A stretch of DNA of 64,000 nt, from contig LIUM01000041.1 in the NCBI GenBank assembly GCA_001462345.1, forward strand, positions 1 through 64,000, in the 5' to 3' direction. The stretch comes from Fibrobacteria bacterium AD312. Lineage in GTDB: Bacteria; Fibrobacterota; Fibrobacteria; Fibrobacterales; Fibrobacteraceae. Positions within the stretch are counted from its first letter, which is position 1. The number at the start of each line of letters is the position of its first letter. The translations under genes were made by a program, and so were the position numbers. Below, in pieces: positions 1 through 8,154 of the stretch. Below the pieces are notes generated by a model. The model saw only the letters and a list, made by a program, of their open reading frames with translations. It was not told the origin of the DNA and made no database searches.

Positions 1-480
1 ACTGTGTTAGTTTAGAAGGGCTTCTCATTTTCGTGCAATTGCATTTCAAACGAGCTCATCAACAATAGCCATTTCCGTCTGCTATGTTGATTGAATTTGT
101 TATTTGAAAAGTATTGTTTTTTCATTTGCGTCTACGCTAGTTGATTTACAATCAAAATCGTTCTAAAGCAATACTCCTTTCCGTCTGCTATGCAACTATT
201 ATGATTTAATTGAAAAGTATTATTTTTTTTATTCAAACCTTCGCTATTTGCTTTCCAAGCAAATGACGCTTGGTTCTTCATAAAAAAAACTCGGTTTGTT
301 TAGATGAACTTTTCTTTTTTCGTGCTATTACATTTCAAAACGAGCTCATCAACAAAATCCATTTTCGTCTAGTAATTCACTATTATGATTTAGTTGAAGG
401 GCATTATTTTTTTATTCGAGCCTTCGCTATTTGATTAACTAATCAACATTAACGCTTGATTCGGCATGAAAAAAACAGAA
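1..480. repeat. Three degenerate tandem repeats with hairpins
   Basis: No gene is visible here. Three diverged units share a run of landmarks: CGTCTgctatg-like text, then TTGAAAAGTATT followed by a T tract, then CTTCGCTATTTG and CGCTTG. The phrase CGAGCTCATCAACAA occurs at 51-65 and 341-355. Each unit contains a small inverted repeat: TTGATT-tac-AATCAA at 141-155, TTTGCTT-tcc-AAGCAAA at 247-263, and TTGATTA-ac-TAATCAA at 431-446. The second unit differs from the others on both arms so that pairing is kept. The repeats lie next to an IS relic, but their role is unknown. Confidence 0.6.
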
Positions 481-626
481 TAATTTTATAAACGTCAGAT
501 TAATCCTAAGAATGGGGAAATGACGATAAAAAAACAAATAAATAATGAAGAACGATTTCTTCAGCTAGAATACAAATCATAAAAAAAGGCCAATCTTTTG
601 CTTTAAGCCACTTAATTTTTGGGTGT

Positions 627-1190
627 GAATTCAAGCCACTAACGCAATTTTACTTCTCTCTAATTTAAATAATATTTTTGGTAATTTGTAATCTAAAGTT
701 TTTCGTGACCGATTGTTTAATCGGCTCATTATCATGTCCTGCAAATTCTTTCCCATTATCTGCAGTAATTGTTTTGACGCATTCTTTAATTGGTTTGAAC
801 ATTGAAATGAGCTCCTTTTTGACACTACTCGCATCCTTTTTTTGACTAAAGCCGACTAAACCAAAAATTGGCTCAGGACTCCAATCATCCTCTAGTTTTT
901 GATTTATTTTGAATAATAACGAAGACGATAATTTTCTGCTTTTAGGCTTATTAGCTTCTCTAGCAATAGCTTTTTCATGCGCCTGTTTAGGTCTATAGCC
1001 TCTTTCACCTGTATTTCGCTTAATTTCACGGCAAATGGTGGAAGGACTTCTCATTAATTCATCGGCAATCGCTTTTTGTGAAAAACCTGCCCTTTTCATG
1101 GCGTAAATATGGTATCTTTCTTCTTGGTCTAGTCGAGTCATGCAATCTTTCCTTTTTAATCTAATTCGATTGCGTTAGTGACTTGAATTC
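627..1190. mobile_element. IS30-family relic bounded by 22-bp inverted repeats
   Basis: The left end (627-648, starting GAATTCAAGCCACTAACG) and the right end (1169-1190) are inverted copies that match at 21 of 22 positions. They enclose a truncated IS30-type transposase reading frame that starts 28 bp inside the right end, which is the usual IS30 layout. At 564 bp the element is about half the length of a complete IS30-family element, so it is internally deleted and resembles a MITE. I see no clear target-site duplication. The right end stops 19 bp before the start codon of the next gene. Confidence 0.75.
665..1141 (-). pseudogene. IS30-family transposase, internally deleted
   Basis: The first ~70 residues form the N-terminal helix-turn-helix of IS30 transposases (MTRLDQEERYHIYAMKRAG, then SPSTICREIKRNTGERGYRP). 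Next comes the linker that ends WSPEPI. The following catalytic-core text carrying the first Asp of the DDE triad is missing. The frame resumes with a segment containing TADNGKEFAGH, the region of the second Asp, and then diverges before the final Glu. At 158 residues, against more than 300 for intact members, it cannot be an active transposase. The retained DNA-binding domain could still bind the flanking inverted repeats, but that is speculation. Confidence 0.8.
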
Positions 1191-1209
1191 AGGAAAAGGA
1201 GGAAACAAA

Positions 1210-1719
1210 ATGAGACACAAACGATTAAAATTAAGTGCCGTACTCTTGTTAGGACTAGGATTAACAGGATTACAAGCGCAAACAATGTATGTAAAAGAAA
1301 GTAGCGGAACACAAACCGCATATACTTTGAGTAACATACAAAAGATGAGTTTTTCCTCGGGGAATCTCACAGTAACCAAAACAGATAATAGCAGCGGGGT
1401 GTTTGCCCTAAGTGATTTGCGATACCTGAATTTTTCGGATATTACAACAGACTTACAAGAAGACTTGTCTGTTAAAAGCCAACAGTTAAAAGTGTATCCT
1501 AACCCAGTTGGTGATATACTGAATATTAACTTAACAGGAAAGTCTGAAACAGAAGGAACACTGAGCATACTCAATTTTGAAGGCAAAACTTTGGCAACCC
1601 GAAAAGTAAGTAATGAAGGAGTTCTTTCATTAGATATTAGCCACTTGCCTACAGGCATTTACCTTTGCCGTTACAGCAATGCTACAGAAATTAAAACAGT
1701 AAAAATCATTAAACAATAA
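1210..1719 (+). CDS. Small secreted protein with T9SS type-A C-terminal sorting domain
   Basis: This 169-residue protein starts at the ATG preceded by AGGAAAAGGAGG. It has a signal peptide ending near LQAQ, then a short repetitive beta region (SNIQKMSF, LSDLRYLNF). The last ~75 residues look like a type-A sorting domain of the type IX secretion system (VYPNPVGDILNI, LPTGIYLCRYS, KTVKIIKQ). In T9SS organisms this domain routes proteins across the outer membrane. Apart from the sorting domain there is almost no cargo, which is unusual. It is followed after 17 bp, with a good ribosome binding site between them, by a FISUMP gene, so the two are probably co-transcribed. The IS30 relic abuts it upstream and may have displaced its original promoter. 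Confidence 0.8.
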   Translation: MRHKRLKLSAVLLLGLGLTGLQAQTMYVKESSGTQTAYTLSNIQKMSFSSGNLTVTKTDNSSGVFALSDLRYLNFSDITTDLQEDLSVKSQQLKVYPNPVGDILNINLTGKSETEGTLSILNFEGKTLATRKVSNEGVLSLDISHLPTGIYLCRYSNATEIKTVKIIKQ

Positions 1720-1736
1720 ACAAGGAGGACAAAATT

Positions 1737-2525
1737 ATGAAAACAATAAATACACTAAAAAAAGTATCATTAGCAACGTTTTTAACTTTTGTCTTATCAT
1801 TTTCGTCTGTTTTTGCCCAAAACGACACCATGTATATAATGAAATCAGGTGCAATAGTAGGTCAGTACAATGTAAACACAGAGGTTGACAGCGTAATATT
1901 CTATAAACCAACGCTTGAAGGGAACATTACATATGATTCTATAACAGATATTGATGGTAATACCTATAAAACGGTAACTATAGGCACCCAAACATGGATG
2001 GCTAAAAACTTAAAAGTCACAAAATATAACGATGGTATAGCTATACCAAATGTAACTAATAACACAGAATGGAAGGAATTAACCACCGGAGCATTATGTG
2101 ATTATGCTAATACCCCATCAAATTCTGAAACATACGGTAAATTATACAATTGGCATGCGGTAAATACAGGAAAACTCTGCCCAACAGGGTGGCATGTACC
2201 AAGCGATGCAGAGTGGACAGAATTAACCGACTACCTTGGTGGTGAAAGTGTTGCCGGTGGTAAACTTAAAGAAACCGGAACTACGCATTGGGCAAGTCCA
2301 AATACAGGTGCAACCAACGAAACCGGCTTTACAGCCCTGCCGGGAGGCTACCGTAGCAGTGGTGGAGCATTCTACAATGATGGAGACAACGGTACCTGGT
2401 GGAGTGCTACGGAGACCAATGCGACAAGTGCATGGTACCGTAACATGGGCAACAATTACAGCAATGTGATCAGAGGCAACAACTATTCGGAGGTTGGTTT
2501 TTTCGTGCGTTGCGTGAGGGATTAG
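1737..2525 (+). CDS. Secreted FISUMP-domain protein
   Basis: This 262-residue protein has a signal peptide (cleavage near SVFAQ), a short segment similar in style to the preceding protein (DTMYIMKSG, VDSVIFYKP), and then a complete FISUMP domain (TIGR02145-like) from about residue 83 to the end. Diagnostic text includes TVTIGTQTWMAKNLKV, CPTGWHVPSDAEWTEL, ALPGGYR, WWSATE and VGFFVRCVRD. The domain is C-type-lectin/FGE-like and abundant in Fibrobacter and Bacteroidetes; its molecular function is not established. Ribosome binding site AAGGAGGA precedes the ATG. The wording of the domain looks more like Bacteroidetes copies than the FISUMP protein at 3034-4275, so transfer is possible (inference). 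Confidence 0.85.
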   Translation: MKTINTLKKVSLATFLTFVLSFSSVFAQNDTMYIMKSGAIVGQYNVNTEVDSVIFYKPTLEGNITYDSITDIDGNTYKTVTIGTQTWMAKNLKVTKYNDGIAIPNVTNNTEWKELTTGALCDYANTPSNSETYGKLYNWHAVNTGKLCPTGWHVPSDAEWTELTDYLGGESVAGGKLKETGTTHWASPNTGATNETGFTALPGGYRSSGGAFYNDGDNGTWWSATETNATSAWYRNMGNNYSNVIRGNNYSEVGFFVRCVRD

Positions 2526-2562
2526 AATTTATTTAATTCATTTGACTATTTGATTTGTTTTT

Positions 2563-2583
2563 ACCCTGAGCTTGTCGAAGGGT
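2563..2583. repeat. CCCTGAGCTTGTCGAAGGG dispersed motif
   Basis: An imperfect palindrome with outer arms ACCCT/AGGGT. The same or nearly the same word recurs as a dispersed intergenic element in many unrelated bacterial genomes. Only one copy is seen in this window. Confidence 0.5.
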
Positions 2584-2956
2584 GTTTATTTCCGCGAAGT
2601 GGTCGATTTTTTTAAATGGCACAGTATAACGAACTACTGGTATATAAAGCAACTTATGATTTACTTTAGGCTATATTCCAGTTTACAAAGGATTTTAGTA
2701 AAGAGTACAAATATACCGTTGGCGAGAGTTTGAAAAAAGAAACAATAGATCCAATAATCGCTTCTAATCCTGTAGAGTCAAAAAATAAACTATTCCTTTG
2801 CTGTAAATACAATCCCCATATGGCACCTGTCATCATAGAAAAGGAAAAAAGATAAGCTATTGTTTTATCAAGCATATATTAAAACCATTAATCCGTATTT
2901 GAATTCAAATCAAAAAAACTTTTTCATCCAACATTTGATTACCTAAATCATTCAAA

Positions 2957-3017
2957 ATATCAGCACCAAGAGGATGCTTGAGAAGAGATATTTTTCAAAA
3001 TGGACAACGGACGGGGC
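2957..3017. repeat. Dispersed repeat, copy 1
   Basis: Begins ATATCAGCACCAA and resembles 4438-4497 over about 60 bp in the same orientation. Read on the minus strand, both copies encode similar peptide text (FEKYLFSSILLVLIF here), so the pair may be remnants of a short duplicated coding segment. They flank the FISUMP lipoprotein gene. Confidence 0.4.
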
Positions 3018-3033
3018 ATGTATCGTAAGTTGC

Positions 3034-4275
3034 CTATTCAGAGTCTTTTATACATCGAACACTTAGGGCACTTACATTAAAGATCATGGATTCTTGAAAT
3101 ACGTCTTCATAGTAATAATAGAAACCGAAATAAGAAATCATTTCTTCTTCACCCCAGAAACCAGCGTAATCATTGATTGCATAAAAATCTCCTTTACGAT
3201 TACGATATCCACTAGGAAGAACATTGAAACCATAGTCATCTGTTCCATTCCCATTTTTTGTCCAACTATTCTTTGATTTTAATTTTGTTCCTGCAATATT
3301 TACTCCACCTACGACTGACAATAACTCATTCCATTCTGTAGTGTCTGGTAAATGCCAATCACTTGGACACACATGCTTTGAAGCAATATCATTATACAAT
3401 ACACCATATTTTTTATACGCTTCAGTTGTTTTAGCAATACTATCATTTTTACCTTTATAACCATACACATAATATCGACTTTCTTCATAAGAATTTTTAT
3501 TATCTACTTGAGGTAAAAATCTCAAGTTTTCGGCCATCCAAATCTGATTCCCTATTTTTACAGTCTTATAAATTTGACCATCACGGGTATCCAAAAGATC
3601 ATCATCATAAGAGAACAAAGGAACTCCCGTTTCATCATTCAATGTTGTTCTAAGGCTCTCTATACTAAAACCTAAATCTTTACCTTCCTCTACATAAGGA
3701 ATATTAAATTCAAACCCATTTATATTCTTATATAGTTTTTGAGAATAATAATAAATCGTATCTTGAGTATATGGAGAATAAAAAGAAAAGGCTCTATCCC
3801 AATCAAAATTATAACAATTTCTAGGTTCATATTCTTCTTTGTTAGGGCCTAAATACACCTCTGTATTAACTAATGTAAATAAATACCCATCCATATCTAT
3901 AAAATGCTCCCCAAGAAGTACGCTATCTCCCGTCTCATTATGTCTTAAGAACACCTTTACCCACACTTGGCCTCTTAATGGATTAGGACAAAGTGCAAAG
4001 TCCCCATTCGCGATATAAACATTACAAAAGCCGCCCTTATTATATAATTCTAGTCTACCTATATTTGATGTTTTTTCTTTATTATTAAAAGAAAGACGCC
4101 TAGTTTTAGAAATTTCATTTACCTGTTGCTCATCAATATAATAGACTAGAGAATATTTATCCAAGGATTGAGGGGAACCTTCCATAATCCCAAGTAAATC
4201 AAGTCTTTCCACATTCTTATAAGAACAAGAAATCAAAAAGAAACAGACCACAAGGAATAAAAAATATTTTACCAT
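3034..4275 (-). CDS. FISUMP-domain lipoprotein
   Basis: This 413-residue protein starts with a lipoprotein signal (MVKYFLFLVVCFFLISC; the lipobox Cys is residue 17), so it is expected to be anchored in the membrane. Residues ~20-205 are unassigned and beta-rich in appearance. The C-terminal ~200 residues are a FISUMP domain: TVKIGNQIWMAENLRF, CPSDWHLPDTTEWNEL, VLPSGYRNRKGDFYA, ALSVRCIKDSE. It differs from the neighbouring secreted FISUMP protein in being a lipoprotein and in having a long N-terminal extension. It stands alone between two gene-poor spacers. The function of the family is unknown; surface or cell-envelope binding is a guess. Confidence 0.85.
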   Translation of the reverse strand: MVKYFLFLVVCFFLISCSYKNVERLDLLGIMEGSPQSLDKYSLVYYIDEQQVNEISKTRRLSFNNKEKTSNIGRLELYNKGGFCNVYIANGDFALCPNPLRGQVWVKVFLRHNETGDSVLLGEHFIDMDGYLFTLVNTEVYLGPNKEEYEPRNCYNFDWDRAFSFYSPYTQDTIYYYSQKLYKNINGFEFNIPYVEEGKDLGFSIESLRTTLNDETGVPLFSYDDDLLDTRDGQIYKTVKIGNQIWMAENLRFLPQVDNKNSYEESRYYVYGYKGKNDSIAKTTEAYKKYGVLYNDIASKHVCPSDWHLPDTTEWNELLSVVGGVNIAGTKLKSKNSWTKNGNGTDDYGFNVLPSGYRNRKGDFYAINDYAGFWGEEEMISYFGFYYYYEDVFQESMIFNVSALSVRCIKDSE

Positions 4276-4639
4276 GGATTTACCATAAATGTATACCTAT
4301 AATGTAATGGCCGTTCCCCAGCTAAACGCAAACCGAGTATTTTATGAATACGCTGCATAAAATCAATATAAGTTTTTAGCAGAAAGGCGTCGCAATATAA
4401 ACCAACTTTACCTAATAAAAAACCATCTTTTTAATGAATATCAGCACCAAAGATGAGGACGCGAGGAAATGTTTTTCAATCATGAAGTCGGAGGGGGCTA
4501 CTCCTTTAATGAGATCCATACGCAGTAATTTCTTCAATGTGTAATGGTTCTTTTTTGGATTATGATTTTTTTAGGATCTTTTTATATTAAAATTGTTTTT
4601 ATTTAATCTCGAACATTTCTTTTTTATAATTTTGTGGCC
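4276..4639. other. Spacer upstream of the aminotransferase gene
   Basis: This gap has no convincing gene. It contains the second copy of the dispersed repeat (4438-4497) and, at 4625-4630, a perfect TATAAT placed only 9 bp before the ATG at 4640 with no Shine-Dalgarno sequence, compatible with a near-leaderless transcript. Confidence 0.4.
4438..4497. repeat. Dispersed repeat, copy 2
   Basis: Begins ATATCAGCACCAAAGATGAGG and parallels 2957-3017. On the minus strand it reads MIEKHFLASSSLVLIFIKK, related to the text of copy 1. It lies just upstream of the start of the FISUMP lipoprotein gene, while copy 1 lies just downstream. Confidence 0.4.
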
Positions 4640-5722
4640 ATGATTCCATTTGTTAATCTTTCGGCTCAATACAAAGCACACGAAACTGAACTTAAAAGCG
4701 CCATAGATCGCGTTCTTTATTCTGGAGCTTATATTGGAGGCCCTGATGTTTCTGCATTAGAAGAAGAACTTGCTCACTATGTTCAAGTTCCTTATGCAAT
4801 TACTTGCGCAAGCGGTACTGACGCTCTCTTCTTGGCTTTAGAAGCGCTTGGTCTACAGCCAGGTGATGAAGTGATTGTTCCTGATTTTTCTTTTATTGCT
4901 CCTGCAGAAGCTGTTCGTAGTTTAGGTGGTATGCCTGTTTTTTGTGATATTGATCCTAATACTTTTTTAATTGACCCTTCTTCTGTGGAGAGTCTCATTA
5001 CTTCAAAGACTAAAGGAATCATAGCCGTTGATCTATTTGGGCAATGTGCTCCTTATGAAGCTCTTTCTCAAATCAGCCAAAAACACCATCTCTGGATTTT
5101 AGAAGATGCAGCGCAAAGTTTTGGGGCTACTCAAAATGGGAAAAAAGCGGGTTCCTTTGGAAACATGGCGATCACAAGTTTTTACCCCACAAAGCCTCTT
5201 GGTTGTTTTGGGGATGGTGGTGCCTTATTCACTTACTCCGAAAAACTAGCCGATCGTATTCGTTCTCTTGCCAATCATGGCTCTTCTATCCGTTATTATC
5301 ATGAGCTGATTGGTAGAAATAGTCGTTTAGATTCTATCCAAGCGGCAACGCTTCGAATCAAGTTAAAATATTTAGACAATGAATTATCTATTCGAAGAGA
5401 AAATGCTCTTCAATACAATTCATTTTTTAGTTCCATTAAAGATTTGTCCATTCCGCAAATTCTATCTGGAAATTCTTCTACTTACGCTCAATACACGCTT
5501 CGGTCTTCAAATCGAAAACAGATGGAATCTATTTTGAAAGAATGTGGTATTCCCTATTGTATTCATTATCCAAAAGCATTGCGTAAACAGCCTTGTTTTT
5601 TAGGCCTAAGTAACCCAGAGAATCCTTCCACAGACTTAGTCTGCAAACAAGTGTTCAGTTTACCAGTATGTGCCTTTACAGATGTTTCTGAAGTGATTCA
5701 AAAGCTTAAAACTTTCTTCTAA
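4640..5722 (+). CDS. DegT/DnrJ/EryC1/StrS-family sugar aminotransferase (WbpE/WlbC-like)
   Basis: This PLP-dependent fold-type I aminotransferase (360 residues) acts on keto-sugar nucleotides. It begins MIPFVNLSAQYK, the usual start of the family, so I prefer the ATG at 4640 to the GTG two codons earlier. Family text includes CASGTDALFLAL, PGDEVIVPDFSFIA, DLFGQCAPY, EDAAQSFGAT, FYPTKPLGCFGDGGALFT (the Lys of PTKPLG is the expected PLP Schiff-base residue), GRNSRLDSIQAA and IHYPKALRKQPCF. It most resembles the enzymes that make 2,3-diacetamido sugars for lipopolysaccharide (WbpE, WlbC). No other sugar-nucleotide genes adjoin it. It converges on folC with 2 bp between stop codons. Confidence 0.88.
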   Translation: MIPFVNLSAQYKAHETELKSAIDRVLYSGAYIGGPDVSALEEELAHYVQVPYAITCASGTDALFLALEALGLQPGDEVIVPDFSFIAPAEAVRSLGGMPVFCDIDPNTFLIDPSSVESLITSKTKGIIAVDLFGQCAPYEALSQISQKHHLWILEDAAQSFGATQNGKKAGSFGNMAITSFYPTKPLGCFGDGGALFTYSEKLADRIRSLANHGSSIRYYHELIGRNSRLDSIQAATLRIKLKYLDNELSIRRENALQYNSFFSSIKDLSIPQILSGNSSTYAQYTLRSSNRKQMESILKECGIPYCIHYPKALRKQPCFLGLSNPENPSTDLVCKQVFSLPVCAFTDVSEVIQKLKTFF

Positions 5723-5724
5723 AT

Positions 5725-6987
5725 CTATCGATGTTCATTTGTGGTGGCTTCAAGCCCTCTGAAAAAAGAAAGCGATTCAAAATCATTCTTTAATAGATCC
5801 ACAACGCCGCCAATTAAATAAAGAGAACCTGTTACTAAAATAGGGGCACCATTTGCTTCTTTTTGACACTCGAGCAAATCTTCTTTAGAAAGCATAAATT
5901 GTCTCTCTGGCGTTTTACCACATTGTAAAAGGATTTCAGCCAGTTCTTCTGTTTCTCTAAAGCGCATATACGGCGTTCTTGTGAAATACCATTTAGAGAC
6001 AAACGGAGCTAGTAAACGAATCATATGGCTCACGTCTTTGTCTTTGACTGCACCAAATACACAAGGGAACGTCATGCCATGATAATCCGCATTTAAGGTT
6101 TCTACTAATCGTTCCATGGCGTGCAAATTATGAGCGCCATCTAAGATAAACTCTAGCTTCTCATTTTTATTTTTTAGTAGATGCATTCTGCCAGCCCAAG
6201 CATTTTGCGAAAGTGCCTCTAATGCAACAGAGTTCTTCCATTCTTTGCCTAAAACGAGTTCTGCAGCCTTTAAGGATAACGTGGCGTTTTCTTTAAAATG
6301 AGTGCCACCATTTAAAAGGACTAGCGATAAATCTCTTTCAACGACCATTTCACTCGCGTATTTTTCTTTTACCAATTGGCTCGCTTGAGCGTCTAAATCA
6401 GAACCTAGGGAAAAGCGAATAAGTAACGAACCCGCAGATAAAACCCCTAACTTTTCATTTAGAATAGAAGATAAAGAATCCCCTAATATTTCTGTATGAT
6501 CAAGACCAATACTTGTTAAAACGCAGTACTTACCCTTAGCGATAGCCGTACTATCTAAACGACCACCGAGGCCTGCTTCTAAAACAGCCACTTCAATCTG
6601 CTGTTCTCTAAAATACAACAAGCAAACCATCGTCATGATTTCAAAAAAAGTAGGGCTGATTTTTTCTTTTATTGCCGCTTTTTGAACTTCTAAAAGAGTA
6701 GACTCTAAATCGGCTTTAGAAATGGCTTCTTGATTCACACGTATGCGTTCTTGTAAACTTACTAAATGAGGGCTAGAAAATAGACCCGCTTTTTTTCCAT
6801 GGGCCTTGAGTATTTGGGCTAAATAATACGCCGAAGAGCCTTTGCCATTAGTCCCTACTACATGAATCACTTGAAAAGACTTTTCTGGATGATTAAAATA
6901 GCGGCACATAATTTCCATATTCTGAAGACCAGGTTTCATACCATACAATAAAGAATCATTCAAAAAATCCATTCCACTTTTTTTCAT
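5725..6987 (-). CDS. folC: Bifunctional folylpolyglutamate/dihydrofolate synthase
   Basis: FolC adds glutamate to dihydropteroate and to folates, using ATP, in the cytoplasm. The 420-residue length fits. The Mur-ligase-type P-loop is VVGTNGKGSSAYYLA (~residues 42-56), followed by FSSPHLVSLQERIRVN, ISPTFFEIMTMVC, EAGLGGRLDSTA and SIGLDHTEILGDS. The C-terminal domain contains LDGAHNLHAM and CVFGAVKDKDV. A GAGGGT ribosome binding site lies immediately before the ATG. It is transcribed singly, divergent from the aldo-keto reductase gene. Confidence 0.95.
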   Translation of the reverse strand: MKKSGMDFLNDSLLYGMKPGLQNMEIMCRYFNHPEKSFQVIHVVGTNGKGSSAYYLAQILKAHGKKAGLFSSPHLVSLQERIRVNQEAISKADLESTLLEVQKAAIKEKISPTFFEIMTMVCLLYFREQQIEVAVLEAGLGGRLDSTAIAKGKYCVLTSIGLDHTEILGDSLSSILNEKLGVLSAGSLLIRFSLGSDLDAQASQLVKEKYASEMVVERDLSLVLLNGGTHFKENATLSLKAAELVLGKEWKNSVALEALSQNAWAGRMHLLKNKNEKLEFILDGAHNLHAMERLVETLNADYHGMTFPCVFGAVKDKDVSHMIRLLAPFVSKWYFTRTPYMRFRETEELAEILLQCGKTPERQFMLSKEDLLECQKEANGAPILVTGSLYLIGGVVDLLKNDFESLSFFRGLEATTNEHR

Positions 6988-7131
6988 ACCCTCAATAATA
7001 ACTAATTAAAGAAACCTTTATATATTGTTTTACAAAATTAAATAGGGTACTTATTAAGGCCACCATAATATTTATCACAAACACACGTTTTATTTTATTT
7101 ATATATTCCTAAAAAATAGTGAGGCTTTATT

Positions 7132-8115
7132 ATGACATATTCTCCTGCATCTAATCGATATGATTCTATGATTTACCGTCGCTGTGGTAAAAGCGGATTA
7201 AAACTCCCAGCCATTTCACTTGGCTTTTGGCATAATTTTGGTGGCGTAGATCTTTTTGAAAATTCTAGAGAAAAAGTACGCTACGCTTTTGACCATGGGA
7301 TCTGTCATTTTGATCTCGCGAATAATTATGGCCCTCCAGCAGGAAGTGCCGAAGAAACATTTGGTCAGATTCTAAAAAAAGATTTTCTCTCTTACCGTGA
7401 TGAAATGACTATTTCTACAAAAGCTGGTTGGGGTATGTGGCCAGGCCCTTATGGAGATTTTGGAAGCAGAAAGTATTTAATTGCAAGTCTTGATCAAAGC
7501 TTAAAACGCATGGGTCTTGATTATGTCGATATCTTTTATCATCATCGTCCTGATCCAGAGACTCCTCTTGAAGAAACAATGGGAGCCTTAGATCATATCG
7601 TTAAAAGTGGTCGTGCTCTTTATGTTGGTATTTCAAGCTATGACGGGCCTTCTACTCAAGCCGCCTATGATATTCTAAAATCGATGGGCACACCTTGCTT
7701 AATTCACCAGCCACAATATCATATGTTTAACCGTTCCTTAGAAGGGAATCTACAATCGGTTCTAAATAAGAATGGGATTGGTTGCATCACCTTCTCGCCA
7801 CTGGCTCAAGGCCTACTGACCGATCGCTACTTAAATGGCATTCCAAGTGATTCTAGAGCAGCTAAGAGTCCATTTTTAACAAAAGACCAAGTAGAATCAA
7901 GCTTATCTAAAGTAAAACAATTAAATGAGCTTGCAAAAAAACGTGGTCAAAAATTGTCTCAACTAGCCCTTGCCTTTAATTTAAGGCTTCCAGAAGTCAC
8001 TTCTGTTTTAATAGGAGCCAGTCGAACAGAGCAAATTCAAGATGCTTTAGGCGCTCTGCAAAATCTTTCCTTTACTTCAGAAGAGCTTCAATTAATTGAT
8101 TCCATTTTAGCGTAA
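7132..8115 (+). CDS. gpr: Aldo-keto reductase, YghZ/L-glyceraldehyde-3-phosphate reductase type
   Basis: This NADPH-dependent (beta/alpha)8 oxidoreductase (327 residues) closely follows E. coli YghZ (Gpr): YRRCGKSGLKLPAISLG, HFDLANNYGPPAGSAEETFG, ISTKAGWGMWPGPYGDFGSR, SLDQSLKRMGLDYVDIFY, FSPLAQGLLTDRYLNGIP and SVLIGASRTEQI. The catalytic Asp and Tyr lie in DLANNY, the Lys in STKAG and the His in FYHHR. YghZ-type enzymes reduce L-glyceraldehyde 3-phosphate and other aldehydes, so detoxification is the likely role. GTGAGG lies 9 bp before the ATG. Confidence 0.92.
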   Translation: MTYSPASNRYDSMIYRRCGKSGLKLPAISLGFWHNFGGVDLFENSREKVRYAFDHGICHFDLANNYGPPAGSAEETFGQILKKDFLSYRDEMTISTKAGWGMWPGPYGDFGSRKYLIASLDQSLKRMGLDYVDIFYHHRPDPETPLEETMGALDHIVKSGRALYVGISSYDGPSTQAAYDILKSMGTPCLIHQPQYHMFNRSLEGNLQSVLNKNGIGCITFSPLAQGLLTDRYLNGIPSDSRAAKSPFLTKDQVESSLSKVKQLNELAKKRGQKLSQLALAFNLRLPEVTSVLIGASRTEQIQDALGALQNLSFTSEELQLIDSILA

Positions 8116-8154
8116 AACTGTTTTAAATATTCTTTTAATACATCTTATTTATAA

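Larger units (their letters stand above)
2526..3033. other. Gene-poor spacer with two repeats
   Basis: This 508-bp gap between two FISUMP genes contains the CCCTGAGCTTGTCGAAGGG motif and one copy of a dispersed repeat (both listed separately). A 69-codon minus-strand frame at 2666-2875 with hydrophobic segments has no ribosome binding site, and I do not accept it as a gene. No terminator or RNA gene is evident. Confidence 0.5.

Noticed and set aside
2666-2875. 69-codon minus-strand frame with hydrophobic segments
   Set aside because: No ribosome binding site, no recognised family, in a repeat-bearing spacer; not supported as a gene.
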